A stretch of DNA of 64,000 nucleotides from Comamonas testosteroni (GCF_003569915.1 NZ_KZ984440.1:248001-312000), one strand, 5' to 3'; positions 1 to 8,805 are shown, counted from the stretch's first letter. The notes: generated by a model not told the origin, from the letters alone. A program made the numbers and translations.

Positions 1-1
1 G

Positions 2-601
2 GTGATGATGGCCGAGCCGCTGCAGCATTGCCTGGACGCGATTCGCGCGGCCCGTATCGAAGCCGATGCCCAGGAGCAGGCCGAGCCCGCGCCACTGGTG
101 CTGTTCTCGCCCATTGGCACCACGCTCAAGCATGCGGTGGTGACGCAGTGGGCTGAAAGCCGTGGCGCAGTGCTGCTGTGCGGTCGCTACGAAGGCATTG
201 ACCAGCGCTTTATCGACACCCATGTCACGCACCAGCTCAGTCTGGGGGACTTTGTGCTGTCCGGCGGCGAGCTGGCGGCCATGGTGCTGCTGGACTCTCT
301 GGCGCGCCTGCAGCCCGGTGTGCTCAACGATGAAGGCAGCTTTCAGCAAGACAGCTTCAACCCTGCGCTCGATGGCCTGCTGGACTGCCCGCACTACACG
401 CGCCCCGAAGTCTGGAATGGTCAGGAGGTGCCAGCAGCGTTGCTTTCTGGCCACCACGCCAATATCGAGCGCTGGCGCCGTGATCAGCGCCTGCGCATTA
501 CGACGCAGCACCGTCCTGAGCTGATCGAGCAGGCTCGAAAACAAGGTCTGCTCAATGCCAAAGACGAAGGGTTTTTGGCAAAAATACCGACCAAGCTATA
601 A
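2..601 (+). CDS. trmD: tRNA (guanine-N1-)-methyltransferase TrmD, 5'-truncated by window edge
   Basis: The product methylates G37 of tRNAs with S-adenosylmethionine, which prevents +1 frameshifting. The reading frame enters from the window edge, so roughly the first 50-60 residues of a usual protein of about 250 are missing. Trefoil-knot SPOUT motifs are visible: LFSPIG, then [13 protein letters not shown], then [16 protein letters not shown], which form the SAM-binding knot. The C-terminal helical domain, with a YTRPEVW segment and an [14 protein letters not shown] segment, is typical of TrmD. It is followed 139 bp later by rplS, the usual rpsP-rimM-trmD-rplS order. The family call is secure; only the N-terminus is unseen. 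Confidence 0.97.
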   Translation: MMMAEPLQHCLDAIRAARIEADAQEQAEPAPLVLFSPIGTTLKHAVVTQWAESRGAVLLCGRYEGIDQRFIDTHVTHQLSLGDFVLSGGELAAMVLLDSLARLQPGVLNDEGSFQQDSFNPALDGLLDCPHYTRPEVWNGQEVPAALLSGHHANIERWRRDQRLRITTQHRPELIEQARKQGLLNAKDEGFLAKIPTKL

Positions 602-740
602 TCGTCGGTTCTTTGATCCTCTATCCGGCCGCTGCAAGGATTAGCAGGGCAGCTGCAAAGCTGCTTTTGTAATGCAGCCATGGCACCAATCCCGGTGCTT
701 GCCAATTCTGGCGCGGACAAGATCAAGGTGGATGTAAATC

Positions 741-1127
741 ATGAACCTGATCCAGACCCTCGAGCAAGAAGAAATCGCTCGCCTGAACAAGACCATCCCC
801 GAATTCGCCCCTGGTGACACCGTCATCGTGAGCGTGAACGTGGTTGAAGGTAACCGTAAGCGCGTGCAGGCTTACGAAGGCGTGGTGATTGCCAAGCGTA
901 ATCGCGGCCTGAACAGCGGCTTCACAGTGCGCAAGATCTCCAGCGGTGAAGGCGTGGAACGTACGTTCCAAACCTACTCCCCTCTGATCGCCAAGATCGA
1001 AGTCAAGCGTCGCGGTGATGTGCGTCGCGCCAAGCTGTACTACCTGCGTGAACGTAGCGGCAAGTCTGCTCGTATCAAGGAAAAGCTGCCCCAGCGTGTT
1101 AACAAGACTGCAGCTGCAGCCGAGTAA
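741..1127 (+). CDS. rplS: 50S ribosomal protein L19
   Basis: L19 is a large-subunit protein located at the 30S-50S interface. The 128-residue product has the expected length and shows the family core: an N-terminal [13 protein letters not shown] helix, PGDTV, the [15 protein letters not shown] segment, and the basic [17 protein letters not shown] stretch near the end. An AAGGTGG ribosome-binding site lies about 10 nt before the ATG. The 139-bp gap to trmD contains small GC-rich inverted repeats, for example GCAGC...GCTGC near 650-675, and could be an autoregulatory leader, but no known leader family is recognised. A hairpin terminator with a TTCG loop follows the stop codon. Confidence 0.98.
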   Translation: MNLIQTLEQEEIARLNKTIPEFAPGDTVIVSVNVVEGNRKRVQAYEGVVIAKRNRGLNSGFTVRKISSGEGVERTFQTYSPLIAKIEVKRRGDVRRAKLYYLRERSGKSARIKEKLPQRVNKTAAAAE

Positions 1128-1151
1128 ACCACGCGTCGGAAGTGATTCCGT

Positions 1152-1188
1152 AAAAGCCGCTACAGTTCGCTGTGGCGGCTTTTTTTAT
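1152..1188 (+). terminator. Rho-independent terminator after rplS
   Basis: The stem GCCGCTACAG / CTGTGGCGGC (one G-U pair) closes a TTCG tetraloop and is followed by seven T residues. It ends the trmD-rplS transcription unit. Confidence 0.92.
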
Positions 1189-1240
1189 GCCGATTCTGGT
1201 TTTCGTGGTTCCTGTTTTTGCTTTTGCTTCAGCCGAATTC

Positions 1241-1939
1241 ATGTCCGCATCTGACCATTCTTCATCTCGTCCCCAAGGTATTGCAGACCCTCGGCAGGCT
1301 CAGCTGATTGGCGTTGACAGTCAGCTGCCCGCCGTGCCGCTGACGCTGCAGACACCACAGGCGCTGCGCACACGTTTTGCCGAGCCGCTGCCCTGGCAGC
1401 CCGAGACCATGCTGGAAAAGCGCTTTGTCAGCCGCGAGCCGTTGGATGCCGCCGTGCTGGTGCCCATCGTGCTGCGCGAGCAGCCCACGGTGCTGCTGAC
1501 GGTGCGCTCGGCCAAGCTCAACTCGCACTCCGGGCAGGTGGCTTTTCCCGGTGGCAAGCGCGACCCGCAGGATGTCTCGGCCGAGGCCACGGCGCTGCGC
1601 GAAGCGCATGAGGAAGTGGGGCTGGCCCCGAAGAATGTGGAAGTGCTGGGCCGTCTGCCCATCTATATGACGGGTACGGCCTTCAACATCACGCCCGTGG
1701 TGGCGTTGGTACACCCGCAGCCTGCCTACTTTCCCAACCCCGGCGAGGTGGCTGATCTGTTCGAGGTGCCGCTGTCCTTTTTGCTCAACCCCGCACACCA
1801 TGAGCGCCATGCCATGCACTGGCAGGGTGTGGACCGTGAATGGTTTGCCATGCCCTATCAGGATGGAGAGCAGCAGCGCTATATCTGGGGTGCGACGGCG
1901 GGCATGCTGCGTAATCTTTACCGTTTTTTATCGGCCTGA
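1241..1939 (+). CDS. nudL: Nudix CoA pyrophosphatase (NudL-like)
   Basis: This is a Nudix hydrolase of the subgroup that cleaves coenzyme A and its thioesters to phosphopantetheine and 3',5'-ADP. The Nudix box is GGKRDPQD followed by REAHEEVGL, with the metal-binding REXXEE residues intact. The longer frame begins with a GTG inside the rplS terminator, so the ATG at 1241, giving 232 residues (MSASDHSSS...), is the more credible start. No strong Shine-Dalgarno sequence precedes it. The C-terminal YIWGATAGMLRNLYRFL segment is typical of this subgroup. It lies between the rplS terminator and the CobD-like gene, as in other Burkholderiales. Confidence 0.87.
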   Translation: MSASDHSSSRPQGIADPRQAQLIGVDSQLPAVPLTLQTPQALRTRFAEPLPWQPETMLEKRFVSREPLDAAVLVPIVLREQPTVLLTVRSAKLNSHSGQVAFPGGKRDPQDVSAEATALREAHEEVGLAPKNVEVLGRLPIYMTGTAFNITPVVALVHPQPAYFPNPGEVADLFEVPLSFLLNPAHHERHAMHWQGVDREWFAMPYQDGEQQRYIWGATAGMLRNLYRFLSA

Positions 1940-1986
1940 GTCCGCGCTTGTAACAAGCTGACAAACAGCGCCGTTATGATGAGCCA

Positions 1987-2973
1987 ATGAGCTTTTTTGC
2001 CATCCTGATCGCACTGCTACTGGAGCAGGCGCGTCCGCTGGCCAGGTCCAATCTGGTTCAAGCAGGCTATCGCGCCTGGACTGTGACCGTTCGCAGCAAC
2101 TTTGATGCAGGCAAGCCCCACCACGGCTGGCTGGCCTGGGCCATGGCTGTGATGCTGCCTTGTTTTATCGTGCTGGGCATCTTCTGGGCCTTGCTGCACT
2201 TCATAGGCTGGCCTGTGGCCATGCTCTGGAATGTGGCTGTGCTCTATGTCACGCTGGGGTTTCGCCAGTTCAGCCACCACTTCACACGCATTCGTGATGC
2301 ACTGGATGCGGGTGATGAATTTGCCGCGCGTCAGGCGCTGGCCGACTGGCAGCAGGTGGACGCCAGCGAGGTGCCACGCAGCGAAGTCGTGCGCCATGTG
2401 ATCGAGTACTCGGTGCTGGCTGCGCACCGCCATGTGTTTGGCGTGCTGTTCTGGTTTTCGATTCTTTCGGCCGTCGGTCTGGGCCCGCTGGGCGCCGTCA
2501 TGTACCGCATGGCCGAATACCTGTCGCGCGCCTGGTCGCGCAAGGGCGTGGAAGGCTTGCAGGCCCCCACCAGCGAGCGCCTGCAGCGTGCCGCCGCCAA
2601 AGCCTGGTATGTGCTGGACTGGTTGCCTGCGCGGCTGACGGCGCTGTCCTTTGCCATGGTGGGCAGCTTTGAGGAAGCCATCGACAACTGGCGCATCTAT
2701 GCCCAGCGCTTTCCCAATGACAACGATGGCGTGATTCTCGCGGCCACGGCAGGCGCCATCAATGTGCGCCTGGGCGGCGAAGCTCTGCGTCGGCGCGACG
2801 CCAGCTATGGCGAAGAGGGCGAAGACGCACAGTGGGAGCCGGGCAGCGACGTGACCCCGGGCCGCGAGCCGGAGATGGCCCATTTGCGCAGCGTGGTGGG
2901 GCTGGTCTGGCGCTCGGTCGTGGTCTGGCTGCTGCTGCTGGCCTTGCTGACTTTTGCGCGCCTGCTGGGCTGA
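1987..2973 (+). CDS. CobD/CbiB (AmpE-like) family membrane protein
   Basis: The 328-residue membrane protein belongs to the CobD/CbiB superfamily, whose cobalamin members attach aminopropanol to cobyric acid. It is probably not a cobalamin enzyme, since no other cob genes are near, and this position next to rsgA is typical of the AmpE-like branch. It starts MSFFAILIALLLEQARPL, a typical family N-terminus. Membrane segments lie near residues 50-90, 155-175 and at the extreme C-terminus. The segment WLPARLTALSFAMVGSFEEA matches the conserved core where CobD proteins carry R-x-T-A-x-x-F. A charged loop with DxxxGEEGEDAQWEPG follows. The function in this branch is unknown. Confidence 0.75.
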   Translation: MSFFAILIALLLEQARPLARSNLVQAGYRAWTVTVRSNFDAGKPHHGWLAWAMAVMLPCFIVLGIFWALLHFIGWPVAMLWNVAVLYVTLGFRQFSHHFTRIRDALDAGDEFAARQALADWQQVDASEVPRSEVVRHVIEYSVLAAHRHVFGVLFWFSILSAVGLGPLGAVMYRMAEYLSRAWSRKGVEGLQAPTSERLQRAAAKAWYVLDWLPARLTALSFAMVGSFEEAIDNWRIYAQRFPNDNDGVILAATAGAINVRLGGEALRRRDASYGEEGEDAQWEPGSDVTPGREPEMAHLRSVVGLVWRSVVVWLLLLALLTFARLLG

Positions 2974-3035
2974 TTTTCAATAAAAACAGCCTCTAGTCCA
3001 TATCTTATATAGACTAGATGCTATCGTTTTTGATA
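2972..3035 (+). repeat. Dispersed hairpin repeat, copy A
   Basis: This about 62-bp element begins at the stop codon of the CobD-like gene. Its stem is TCTAGTC (2992-2998) with GACTAGA (3012-3018) around an AT-rich loop, followed by GCTAT and TTTTTGA. It aligns without gaps over the core with the copies at 8806, 8971, 35948 and 49752 (reverse), and it lies between two convergent genes. Confidence 0.85.
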
Positions 3036-3051
3036 ATCTGAAGCCGAAGCC

Positions 3052-4035
3052 TCAATAGCCCACCTGGCTCAGCTCATCAAACAGCTCGGCGTAAATGCGA
3101 TAGCGGTTATCGCTGATAGGCAGCTCGTCGGAGCCATTTTTGACCACATTGATCACGCCGCAGCCCGGTTCATGCAAATGCGTGCAGTTGTAGAACTTGC
3201 AGTCCTTGGCATGGGCGCCGATATCGGGCATGCAGGCAGGCAGCTGTGTGGGCGCAATGTGATAGATGCCGAACTCCTGAAAGCCTGGCGAATCAATGAT
3301 GGCCGTGCTGCGCGCCTCATCCACCCAGTACAGCGTGGTGCTGGTGGTGGTGTGCTTGCCGGTGTTCAGTGCTTGGGAGATTTCATTGGTTGCCACCTTG
3401 GCATCCGGCAGCAGTAGATTGATCAGCGTGCTTTTGCCCACGCCTGAGGGGCCCAGCACCAGTGTGGTCTTGCCCTGTAGCAGGCCGATGATGGCGTCAC
3501 GGTCCTCTTCGTCGGCGTCTTCCAGTGACAGTGGCAGCACCATATAGTGCGGCGGGTCATCCACCGCATCGCGCATGGTGCGGTACGGTTCCAGTCGCTC
3601 CCAGGCGCGCAGGAATGGCTCTTCCAGGTCCATCTTGTTGAGCGCAATGATGGGCGTGATGTGCGCAGCCTCGGCGGCAATCAGCGCGCGGGCCAGTTGC
3701 ACCTCGCTGAACACCGGCTCGGCAGCGATCAGGATCAGCAACTGGTCGAGATTGGCCGCAAAAGTCTTGGTGCGAATGTCGTCCTGGCGGTAGAAGACGT
3801 TGCGGCGCTCAACCACTTTCTCGATCGTGCCTTCATCACCCTGACCGGGTGGCGGGGCCAGCCACTGCACATGGTCGCCCACCACGGCCTGGCTCTTTTT
3901 GCCGCGCGGGTGGCAGATGCGGCGTTCGCCGTCGGGAGTCTCGACCACGCAGTGGCGGCCGTAGCTGGCCACCACCAGACCTGTCTGCATATCGCCTGCA
4001 GCCTGGGCGCCGGGGCGCCGTCCTTGTTTTGCCAT
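3052..4035 (-). CDS. rsgA: Small-ribosomal-subunit biogenesis GTPase RsgA
   Basis: RsgA is a circularly permuted GTPase that checks late maturation of the 30S subunit. The 327-residue protein has an N-terminal OB-fold (about residues 15-85), then the permuted GTPase motifs in the order G4 (NKMD, 133-136), G1 (GPSGVGKS, 195-202) and G3 (DSPG, about 250), and a C-terminal zinc-binding segment containing CKFYNCTHLHEPGCG. The length is normal. It converges with the CobD-like gene. The pterin dehydratase gene lies 5 bp upstream on the same strand, so phhB and rsgA are probably co-transcribed, together with the M48 protease gene. Confidence 0.96.
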   Translation of the reverse strand: MAKQGRRPGAQAAGDMQTGLVVASYGRHCVVETPDGERRICHPRGKKSQAVVGDHVQWLAPPPGQGDEGTIEKVVERRNVFYRQDDIRTKTFAANLDQLLILIAAEPVFSEVQLARALIAAEAAHITPIIALNKMDLEEPFLRAWERLEPYRTMRDAVDDPPHYMVLPLSLEDADEEDRDAIIGLLQGKTTLVLGPSGVGKSTLINLLLPDAKVATNEISQALNTGKHTTTSTTLYWVDEARSTAIIDSPGFQEFGIYHIAPTQLPACMPDIGAHAKDCKFYNCTHLHEPGCGVINVVKNGSDELPISDNRYRIYAELFDELSQVGY

Positions 4036-4040
4036 AGAGA

Positions 4041-4379
4041 TCAGACCGGCTTGAGCAGGGCTTCGATGCGGCGGGCGCAGTCGATATCGGTGTCGGAGAT
4101 GCCGCCCACATCATGGGTGTTGAGGCTGATCTTGCAGCGGTTGTAGCCCACCTCCAGATCGGGGTGGTGGTCCTGCTGATGTGCGATCAAGGCCACGGCA
4201 TTCACAAAAGCCATGGTCTCGTAAAAGTTCACAAAGCGGTAGGTCTTGCTGATGGCGCTGTCGTTGGCCACCAGCTCCCAGCCATTGAGGCTGCTCAATT
4301 GCTCACGCACCTGATCTGCGCTCAATGCGCTGCGCTTGAGCTGGGACCAGTCCTTTTGCTGCAGAGTTGCTGTGTTCAT
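4041..4379 (-). CDS. phhB: Pterin-4a-carbinolamine dehydratase (PCD/DCoH family)
   Basis: This enzyme dehydrates 4a-hydroxytetrahydropterin and so recycles the cofactor of aromatic amino acid hydroxylases. The start was placed at MNTATLQQ (112 residues), the usual PCD size. A longer in-frame extension exists but overlaps the upstream protease gene. Visible features are LSSLNGWEL near the start, the active-site segment HHPDLEVGYNRCKISLNTHD with the conserved histidines, and the ending GGISDTDIDCARRIE. It sits 11 bp after the protease stop codon and 5 bp before rsgA, suggesting one minus-strand unit. No phenylalanine hydroxylase gene is present in the window. Confidence 0.93.
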   Translation of the reverse strand: MNTATLQQKDWSQLKRSALSADQVREQLSSLNGWELVANDSAISKTYRFVNFYETMAFVNAVALIAHQQDHHPDLEVGYNRCKISLNTHDVGGISDTDIDCARRIEALLKPV

Positions 4380-4390
4380 GTTGGTATTGC

Positions 4391-5692
4391 TTACAGGCTG
4401 CCCGCAGGCGCTGGCATACGGGCCAGTCTGTCTACTGCAGGTGGGTGTGAATAGTAAAAGCTCACATACCAAGGGTCGGGTGTGAGGGTTGAGGCATTGT
4501 CCTCGTAAAGCTTGAGCAGTGCTGACGCCAGCTGAGCACCATCGGCCTGCTGCATGGCATAGGCGTCGGCTTCAAACTCGTCGCGGCGCGACATGGCAGA
4601 CATTAGCGGCGTGACAAAGAAGCTGAACACGGGCACAGCCAGCATGAACAGTAGCAGGGCAGCGGCATTGTTGTCTGCGGGCACGCCCAGGTATTTGCTT
4701 TCAATGATGGTGACGCCCAGACCCGAGTAGAACCAGGGCTGCTGGCTCAGCCAGCCGAGCAGGCCAAAGCCCAGCAGGGACACGCCAAACATCATCACCA
4801 TGCGTTTGGTGATGTGCTTGTGCTTGAAGTGGCCCAGCTCGTGCGCGAGCACGGCCTCTACTTCGTCGGGGCTGAGCTGTTTGAGCAAGGTGTCAAAGAA
4901 AACGACGCGCTTGGAATTGCCAAAGCCGGTGAAATAGGCGTTGGCGTGGGCCGAGCGGCGGCTGCCATCCATCACGAACAGGCCCTTGGCCGCAAAGCCA
5001 CAACGCTCCATCAACTGTGTGACGCGGGATTTGAGGCCCTCATCGGCCAGCGGCTGGAACTTGTTGAACAGCGGCGCAATAAAGCTGGGGAAGATCCACA
5101 TCAGCAGCAAATTGAAGCCCGTCCACACGGCCCAGGCCCACAGCCACCACAGTGGCCCGGTCGCGCCCATCAGCCACAAAATCAATGCTGCCAGCGGCAG
5201 ACCAATAATGGCGCCCACCAGCGTGGACTTGAGCAAGTCGCCCAGCCACAGGCTCAGCGTCATCTGGTTAAAGCCAAAGCGCTGTTCCAGCTTGAAGGTC
5301 TGGTACAGCGACAGTGGCAGCTCGATCAAGGCCGAAATCACGGCAAAGCTGGCCAGCAGGGCCAACTGCTGCCCCAGGCCGGGGTCGATAAAGCCAAGCA
5401 GCCAGTGGTTGAGCCAGTCCAGGCCGCCCAGCAGCGTCCAGCACAGCAGCACAGCGGCAGACAACGTAATATCGATCAGCGACACCTTGGCCTTGGCCAG
5501 CGTGTAGTCGGCGGCTTTCTGGTGGGCGGCCAGGCTGATGCGATGGGCAAAAGCGGCAGGCACGGCTGCGCGGTGCTGCGCCACATGGCGCACCTGACGC
5601 GAAATCAGCCAGGTGCGCAGCAGCCACTGCAGCAGCACGGCAGCGGCAAAAATCAGCGATAGCGCAAGAGAAAAATCGGGGTTGGAAGCCAT
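4391..5692 (-). CDS. M48 family zinc metalloprotease (Ste24/CAAX-protease type)
   Basis: This is an integral-membrane zinc endopeptidase of the Ste24-like M48 family. The 433-residue protein has several hydrophobic segments (about 5-27, 75-95, 110-130, 150-210 and 295-345). The HELGH zinc motif lies at about residue 285, and a downstream DEFEADAYA segment supplies the third ligand. The domain order and length match bacterial CAAX-type M48 proteins, whose substrates in bacteria, which lack prenylated CAAX proteins, are uncertain; a role in membrane-protein quality control is a plausible inference. It is divergent from orn with only 30 bp between the two start codons, so their promoters must overlap or lie within the coding regions. 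Confidence 0.92.
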   Translation of the reverse strand: MASNPDFSLALSLIFAAAVLLQWLLRTWLISRQVRHVAQHRAAVPAAFAHRISLAAHQKAADYTLAKAKVSLIDITLSAAVLLCWTLLGGLDWLNHWLLGFIDPGLGQQLALLASFAVISALIELPLSLYQTFKLEQRFGFNQMTLSLWLGDLLKSTLVGAIIGLPLAALILWLMGATGPLWWLWAWAVWTGFNLLLMWIFPSFIAPLFNKFQPLADEGLKSRVTQLMERCGFAAKGLFVMDGSRRSAHANAYFTGFGNSKRVVFFDTLLKQLSPDEVEAVLAHELGHFKHKHITKRMVMMFGVSLLGFGLLGWLSQQPWFYSGLGVTIIESKYLGVPADNNAAALLLFMLAVPVFSFFVTPLMSAMSRRDEFEADAYAMQQADGAQLASALLKLYEDNASTLTPDPWYVSFYYSHPPAVDRLARMPAPAGSL

Positions 5693-5722
5693 GTCTTGGC
5701 AGTGTAGGCGACAATTTGCGCC

Positions 5723-6331
5723 ATGTCTGAAGCTTCTTGCACGAATCCCGCCAGTGCCACGCCTGTGGTCGCCGCCACACCTGTTTTACCCAAGTCAGAC
5801 CTCAATATGGTCTGGCTGGACTGTGAAATGACGGGACTGAACCCCGACCACGATCGCATCATCGAAATTGCCGTGGTGGTCAGCAGCGCAGACCTTCAGA
5901 CCCGTATCGAAGGCCCGGTCTTTGCCATTCACCAGTCGGACGAGTTGCTGAACGGCATGGATGCCTGGAACAAGGGTACGCATGGCAAGAGCGGCCTGAT
6001 CGACAAGGTCAAGGCCTCGACCATCACCGAAGCCGAAGCCGAAGCCGCGCTGATTGCCTTTCTGAGCAAATACGTGCCCAAGGGCAAGACCCCGCTGTGC
6101 GGCAACAGCATCGGGCAGGACCGGCGCTTCATGGAGCGCTACATGCCCAAGCTCAACAGCTTTTTTCACTACCGCAACATCGACGTCAGCACCTTGAAGG
6201 AGCTGGCCAAGCGCTGGAAGCCCACGGCTTACACCTCGTTCAAGAAAGCGCAGCGCCACACCGCTCTGGCCGATGTGCATGAATCCATCGACGAGCTGCA
6301 GCACTATCGCAAGGAACTGCTCAGCGTTTGA
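5723..6331 (+). CDS. orn: Oligoribonuclease
   Basis: Orn is a DEDDh 3'-5' exoribonuclease that degrades 2-5-nt RNA fragments and the linear dinucleotide from c-di-GMP turnover. Active-site blocks are visible: DCEMTGL (D33, E35), the middle [17 protein letters not shown] block, and [11 protein letters not shown] near the C-terminus. The 202-residue form has about 25 extra residues at the N-terminus compared with typical 180-residue Orn proteins. An internal ATG at 5810 (MVWLDCEM) would give a shorter protein starting right at the first motif, so the true start is uncertain. No good Shine-Dalgarno sequence precedes either. Confidence 0.95.
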   Translation: MSEASCTNPASATPVVAATPVLPKSDLNMVWLDCEMTGLNPDHDRIIEIAVVVSSADLQTRIEGPVFAIHQSDELLNGMDAWNKGTHGKSGLIDKVKASTITEAEAEAALIAFLSKYVPKGKTPLCGNSIGQDRRFMERYMPKLNSFFHYRNIDVSTLKELAKRWKPTAYTSFKKAQRHTALADVHESIDELQHYRKELLSV

Positions 6332-6651
6332 GAGGCGTTGGTAGCCTCACATTTCGTTTCCATATTGCTGGGCGTCAAACAGGGATTAATTCAAAGCGCC
6401 CTTGCGGGAAAACCCGGTGCGTGCGACAATGCGCTGCTTACCCGAAATCAATGGGTAATTTGCGCATCTCCATCACACACCGGGTACTTACTTGCGTGCA
6501 GCGGCTCAAAACTGGCCGGCACGACAAGCCATAACGCCCATCTGCCCCTTTTGCGAACGGGCAGTCAAAGTCTGACGGTGGATGTTGATAACCAACCGTC
6601 AAAAGAAGTGGGCAGATCGCTGGCTGCGCCGCTTTTTTTCGTGAGTTTTTC
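6332..6651 (+). promoter_or_regulatory. Long structured leader upstream of the DEAD-box helicase gene
   Basis: This 320-bp gap contains no credible gene but several perfect inverted repeats. TTACCC / GGGTAA pair at 6438-6458. TGACGGT (6573-6579) pairs with ACCGTCA (6595-6601). ATCTGCCC (6540-6547) can pair either with GGGCAGAT (6610-6617), enclosing the previous hairpin, or through CTGCCC with GGGCAG (6559-6564). The two pairings exclude each other. Cold-shock DEAD-box helicase mRNAs often have long structured leaders that sense helicase activity or temperature, and this may be one. The promoter was not located. Confidence 0.55.
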
Positions 6652-8718
6652 ATGACTGAAAAATCCCTGGAGCAGGGCCAAGTGGCCGCTGCTGATATCT
6701 CTTTGTCTTCTCCTGAACTTGATTCCCGCCTGGACGCCATGCTGGCCGACATCGATGCGGAAGATGAAACCACCGAAGTTGCGGCCGACGAGCCCAACGG
6801 TTTCGTGGAACTGGGCCTGGCCCCCGAGCTGGTGCAGGCTGTGGCCGATCTGGGCTACACCAAGCCCACTGGCGTGCAAGAACAAGCCATTCCTCTGGCC
6901 ATGAACAGTGGTGGCGAGCACCCCTTTGTGGACCTGATGGTCTCCAGCCAGACCGGCTCCGGCAAGACTGCCGCCTTCCTGCTGCCCGTGCTGCACACGC
7001 TGATCACCCAGCGCGCTGAAGCCGACGCCAAGGCCAAGGCCGAGTTCGACCGTCTGTGCGCTGAAGCGGCCGCCAATGGCCAGCCAGCTCCCAAGCGCGC
7101 CAAGCGCAAGGACCCCACCAACGCCCGCAATTTCAAGGCCGCCGTGCCCGGCGCGCTGGTGCTGTGCCCCACACGTGAACTGGCGCAGCAGGTAGCGCAT
7201 GACGCCATCGAGCTGGTCAAGCACTGCCGCGGCATCCGCATTGCCAACATCGTGGGCGGCATGCCCTACCAACTGCAAATCGCCAAGCTGCAAAACGCCG
7301 ATCTGGTGGTGGCAACGCCTGGCCGTCTGCTGGACCTGCAGCGCTCCATGCAGATCAAGCTCGATCAAGTGCAGTTCCTCGTGGTGGACGAAGCTGACCG
7401 CATGCTGGACCTGGGCTTTGCCGACGATCTGGCTGAAGTCAACCAGATGACCGCTCAGCGCAAGCAGACCATGATGTTCAGCGCCACGTTTGCGCCCCGC
7501 ATTCAGCAGCTCGCCATGCGCGTGATGCATGACAACGGTGCCAATGTGCAGAAGATCACCATCACGACTGCGCAGCAAAAGCACGAGAACATCAAGCAAG
7601 TGCTGTTCTGGGCCGACAACGCCCAGCACAAGCGCAAGCTGCTGGACCACTGGCTGCGTGACAGCAGCATCAACCAGGCGATCGTGTTTGCCTCCACCCA
7701 AGTGGAATGCGACGGTCTGGCCAACGACCTGCAGCAAGAAGGCTTTTCCGCCGTGGCTCTGCACGGCGCGCTGAGCCAGGGCCTGCGCAACCGCCGCCTG
7801 ATGGCGCTGCGCAATGGTCAGGTACAGATTCTGGTGGCTACCGATGTGGCGGCCCGTGGCATTGACGTGCCCACCATCACTCACGTCTTCAACTACGGCC
7901 TGCCCATGAAGGCCGAAGACTATACCCACCGTATCGGTCGTACCGGCCGCGCTGGCCGTGAAGGCACGGCAGTGACCTTTGCCGAGTTCCGTGATCGTCG
8001 CCGCGTGTTCGATATCGAAGGCTACACACGTCAGCAGTTCAAGTCCGAAGTGATCCCTGGCATGGAGCCTGTGCAACGCTTCCCCGCAGCGGGTGAGCGT
8101 GACGGCCGCCGTGGCGGCAACGGCGGTGGCCGTGGTGGCTTCGGTGGTCGTCGTGATGGCGACGGCTATGGCCGCAAGTCTGGCTTCGGCAGCTTCGGCG
8201 GTGGCCGTGACCGCAATGACCGCGGTGGTGATCGCTTTGGCGGCGACCGTGGCGGTTTCGGAGCCCCCCGTGGCGACCGTTTTGCAGACCGTGGCGGTGA
8301 TCGCGGCGGCTTTGGTGGCAACCGTGATGGTGGCCGTCCAGGTTTTGGCGGTGACCGCCAGGAGCGTAGCTTCGAGCGCCGTGATGACAACCGTGGTGAG
8401 CGCAGCTTCGGCGGCGAATCGCGCGGCTTTGGTGGCGGCGACCGCGGTGCAGACCGTGGTGGTTTCGGCGGTCAGCGCCGTGATGGCGGCGACTTCGGTC
8501 GCAAGAGCTTTGGCGGCCCTCGTGAAGGCGGCCACGGCTCCCGCGAAGGTGGTCGTGAAGGCGGCTTCCGTGGTGGCGAATCGCGCGGCTTTGGTGGTGG
8601 CGATCGCCGTCCTGCTTTCGGCAAGACTGCAGCCAAGCCCTATCAGCCCCATGGCGACCGTGGTGGCGAGCGCAGCTTTGAGCGCAAGCCCCGTGCCCCC
8701 CGTCGTGACGAGCGCTAA
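6652..8718 (+). CDS. DEAD-box ATP-dependent RNA helicase with RGG-rich tail (RhlE-like)
   Basis: This RNA helicase probably acts in ribosome assembly or RNA decay. The 688-residue protein has the Q motif (FVELGLAPELVQAV...VQEQAIP, about 51-82), Walker A (SSQTGSGKT, 98-106), PTRELAQQ (173-180), TPGR (222-225), DEAD (246-249), SAT (about 276), and in domain 2 VATDVAARGID and HRIGRTGRAGREG (about 425-438). Two oddities stand out. A charged insertion of about 45 residues (about 122-166, KAKAEFDRLCAEA...PKRAKRKD) separates motif I from Ia, and the last about 200 residues are a Gly/Arg/Asp-rich low-complexity tail of RGGF/GGDRGG repeats. The tail likely binds RNA non-specifically and may promote condensation. 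A structured leader precedes the gene and a terminator follows. Confidence 0.94.
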   Translation: MTEKSLEQGQVAAADISLSSPELDSRLDAMLADIDAEDETTEVAADEPNGFVELGLAPELVQAVADLGYTKPTGVQEQAIPLAMNSGGEHPFVDLMVSSQTGSGKTAAFLLPVLHTLITQRAEADAKAKAEFDRLCAEAAANGQPAPKRAKRKDPTNARNFKAAVPGALVLCPTRELAQQVAHDAIELVKHCRGIRIANIVGGMPYQLQIAKLQNADLVVATPGRLLDLQRSMQIKLDQVQFLVVDEADRMLDLGFADDLAEVNQMTAQRKQTMMFSATFAPRIQQLAMRVMHDNGANVQKITITTAQQKHENIKQVLFWADNAQHKRKLLDHWLRDSSINQAIVFASTQVECDGLANDLQQEGFSAVALHGALSQGLRNRRLMALRNGQVQILVATDVAARGIDVPTITHVFNYGLPMKAEDYTHRIGRTGRAGREGTAVTFAEFRDRRRVFDIEGYTRQQFKSEVIPGMEPVQRFPAAGERDGRRGGNGGGRGGFGGRRDGDGYGRKSGFGSFGGGRDRNDRGGDRFGGDRGGFGAPRGDRFADRGGDRGGFGGNRDGGRPGFGGDRQERSFERRDDNRGERSFGGESRGFGGGDRGADRGGFGGQRRDGGDFGRKSFGGPREGGHGSREGGREGGFRGGESRGFGGGDRRPAFGKTAAKPYQPHGDRGGERSFERKPRAPRRDER

Positions 8719-8748
8719 GCACTCTCTGCGCCCAGCGTAAGAACGTAG

Positions 8749-8777
8749 AAAAGCCAGTCCTTGTGACTGGCTTTTTT
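8749..8777 (+). terminator. Terminator after the DEAD-box helicase gene (first of a duplicated pair)
   Basis: The stem AAAAGCCAGTC / GACTGGCTTTT is followed by a T run. The same stem sequence recurs at 8913-8940 and again after the dehydrogenase gene at 60929-60956. Confidence 0.9.
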
Positions 8778-8805
8778 CATGGCGCTGTATCTCTGAAAGA
8801 GCTGG

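Noticed and set aside
1172..1240. GTG-initiated longer N-terminus of the Nudix protein
   Set aside because: The GTG lies inside the rplS terminator hairpin, and the hydrophobic extension is not typical of CoA pyrophosphatases.
6565..8652. 695-codon minus-strand open frame opposite the DEAD-box helicase gene
   Set aside because: Its Ala/Thr-rich translation is the antisense of a high-GC gene with clear helicase motifs; no domain is visible.
8098..8690. Repetitive sequence considered as a tandem repeat array or CRISPR
   Set aside because: The periodicity comes from RGG/GGDRGG codons of the helicase tail; repeats are short, variable and in frame, without spacers.
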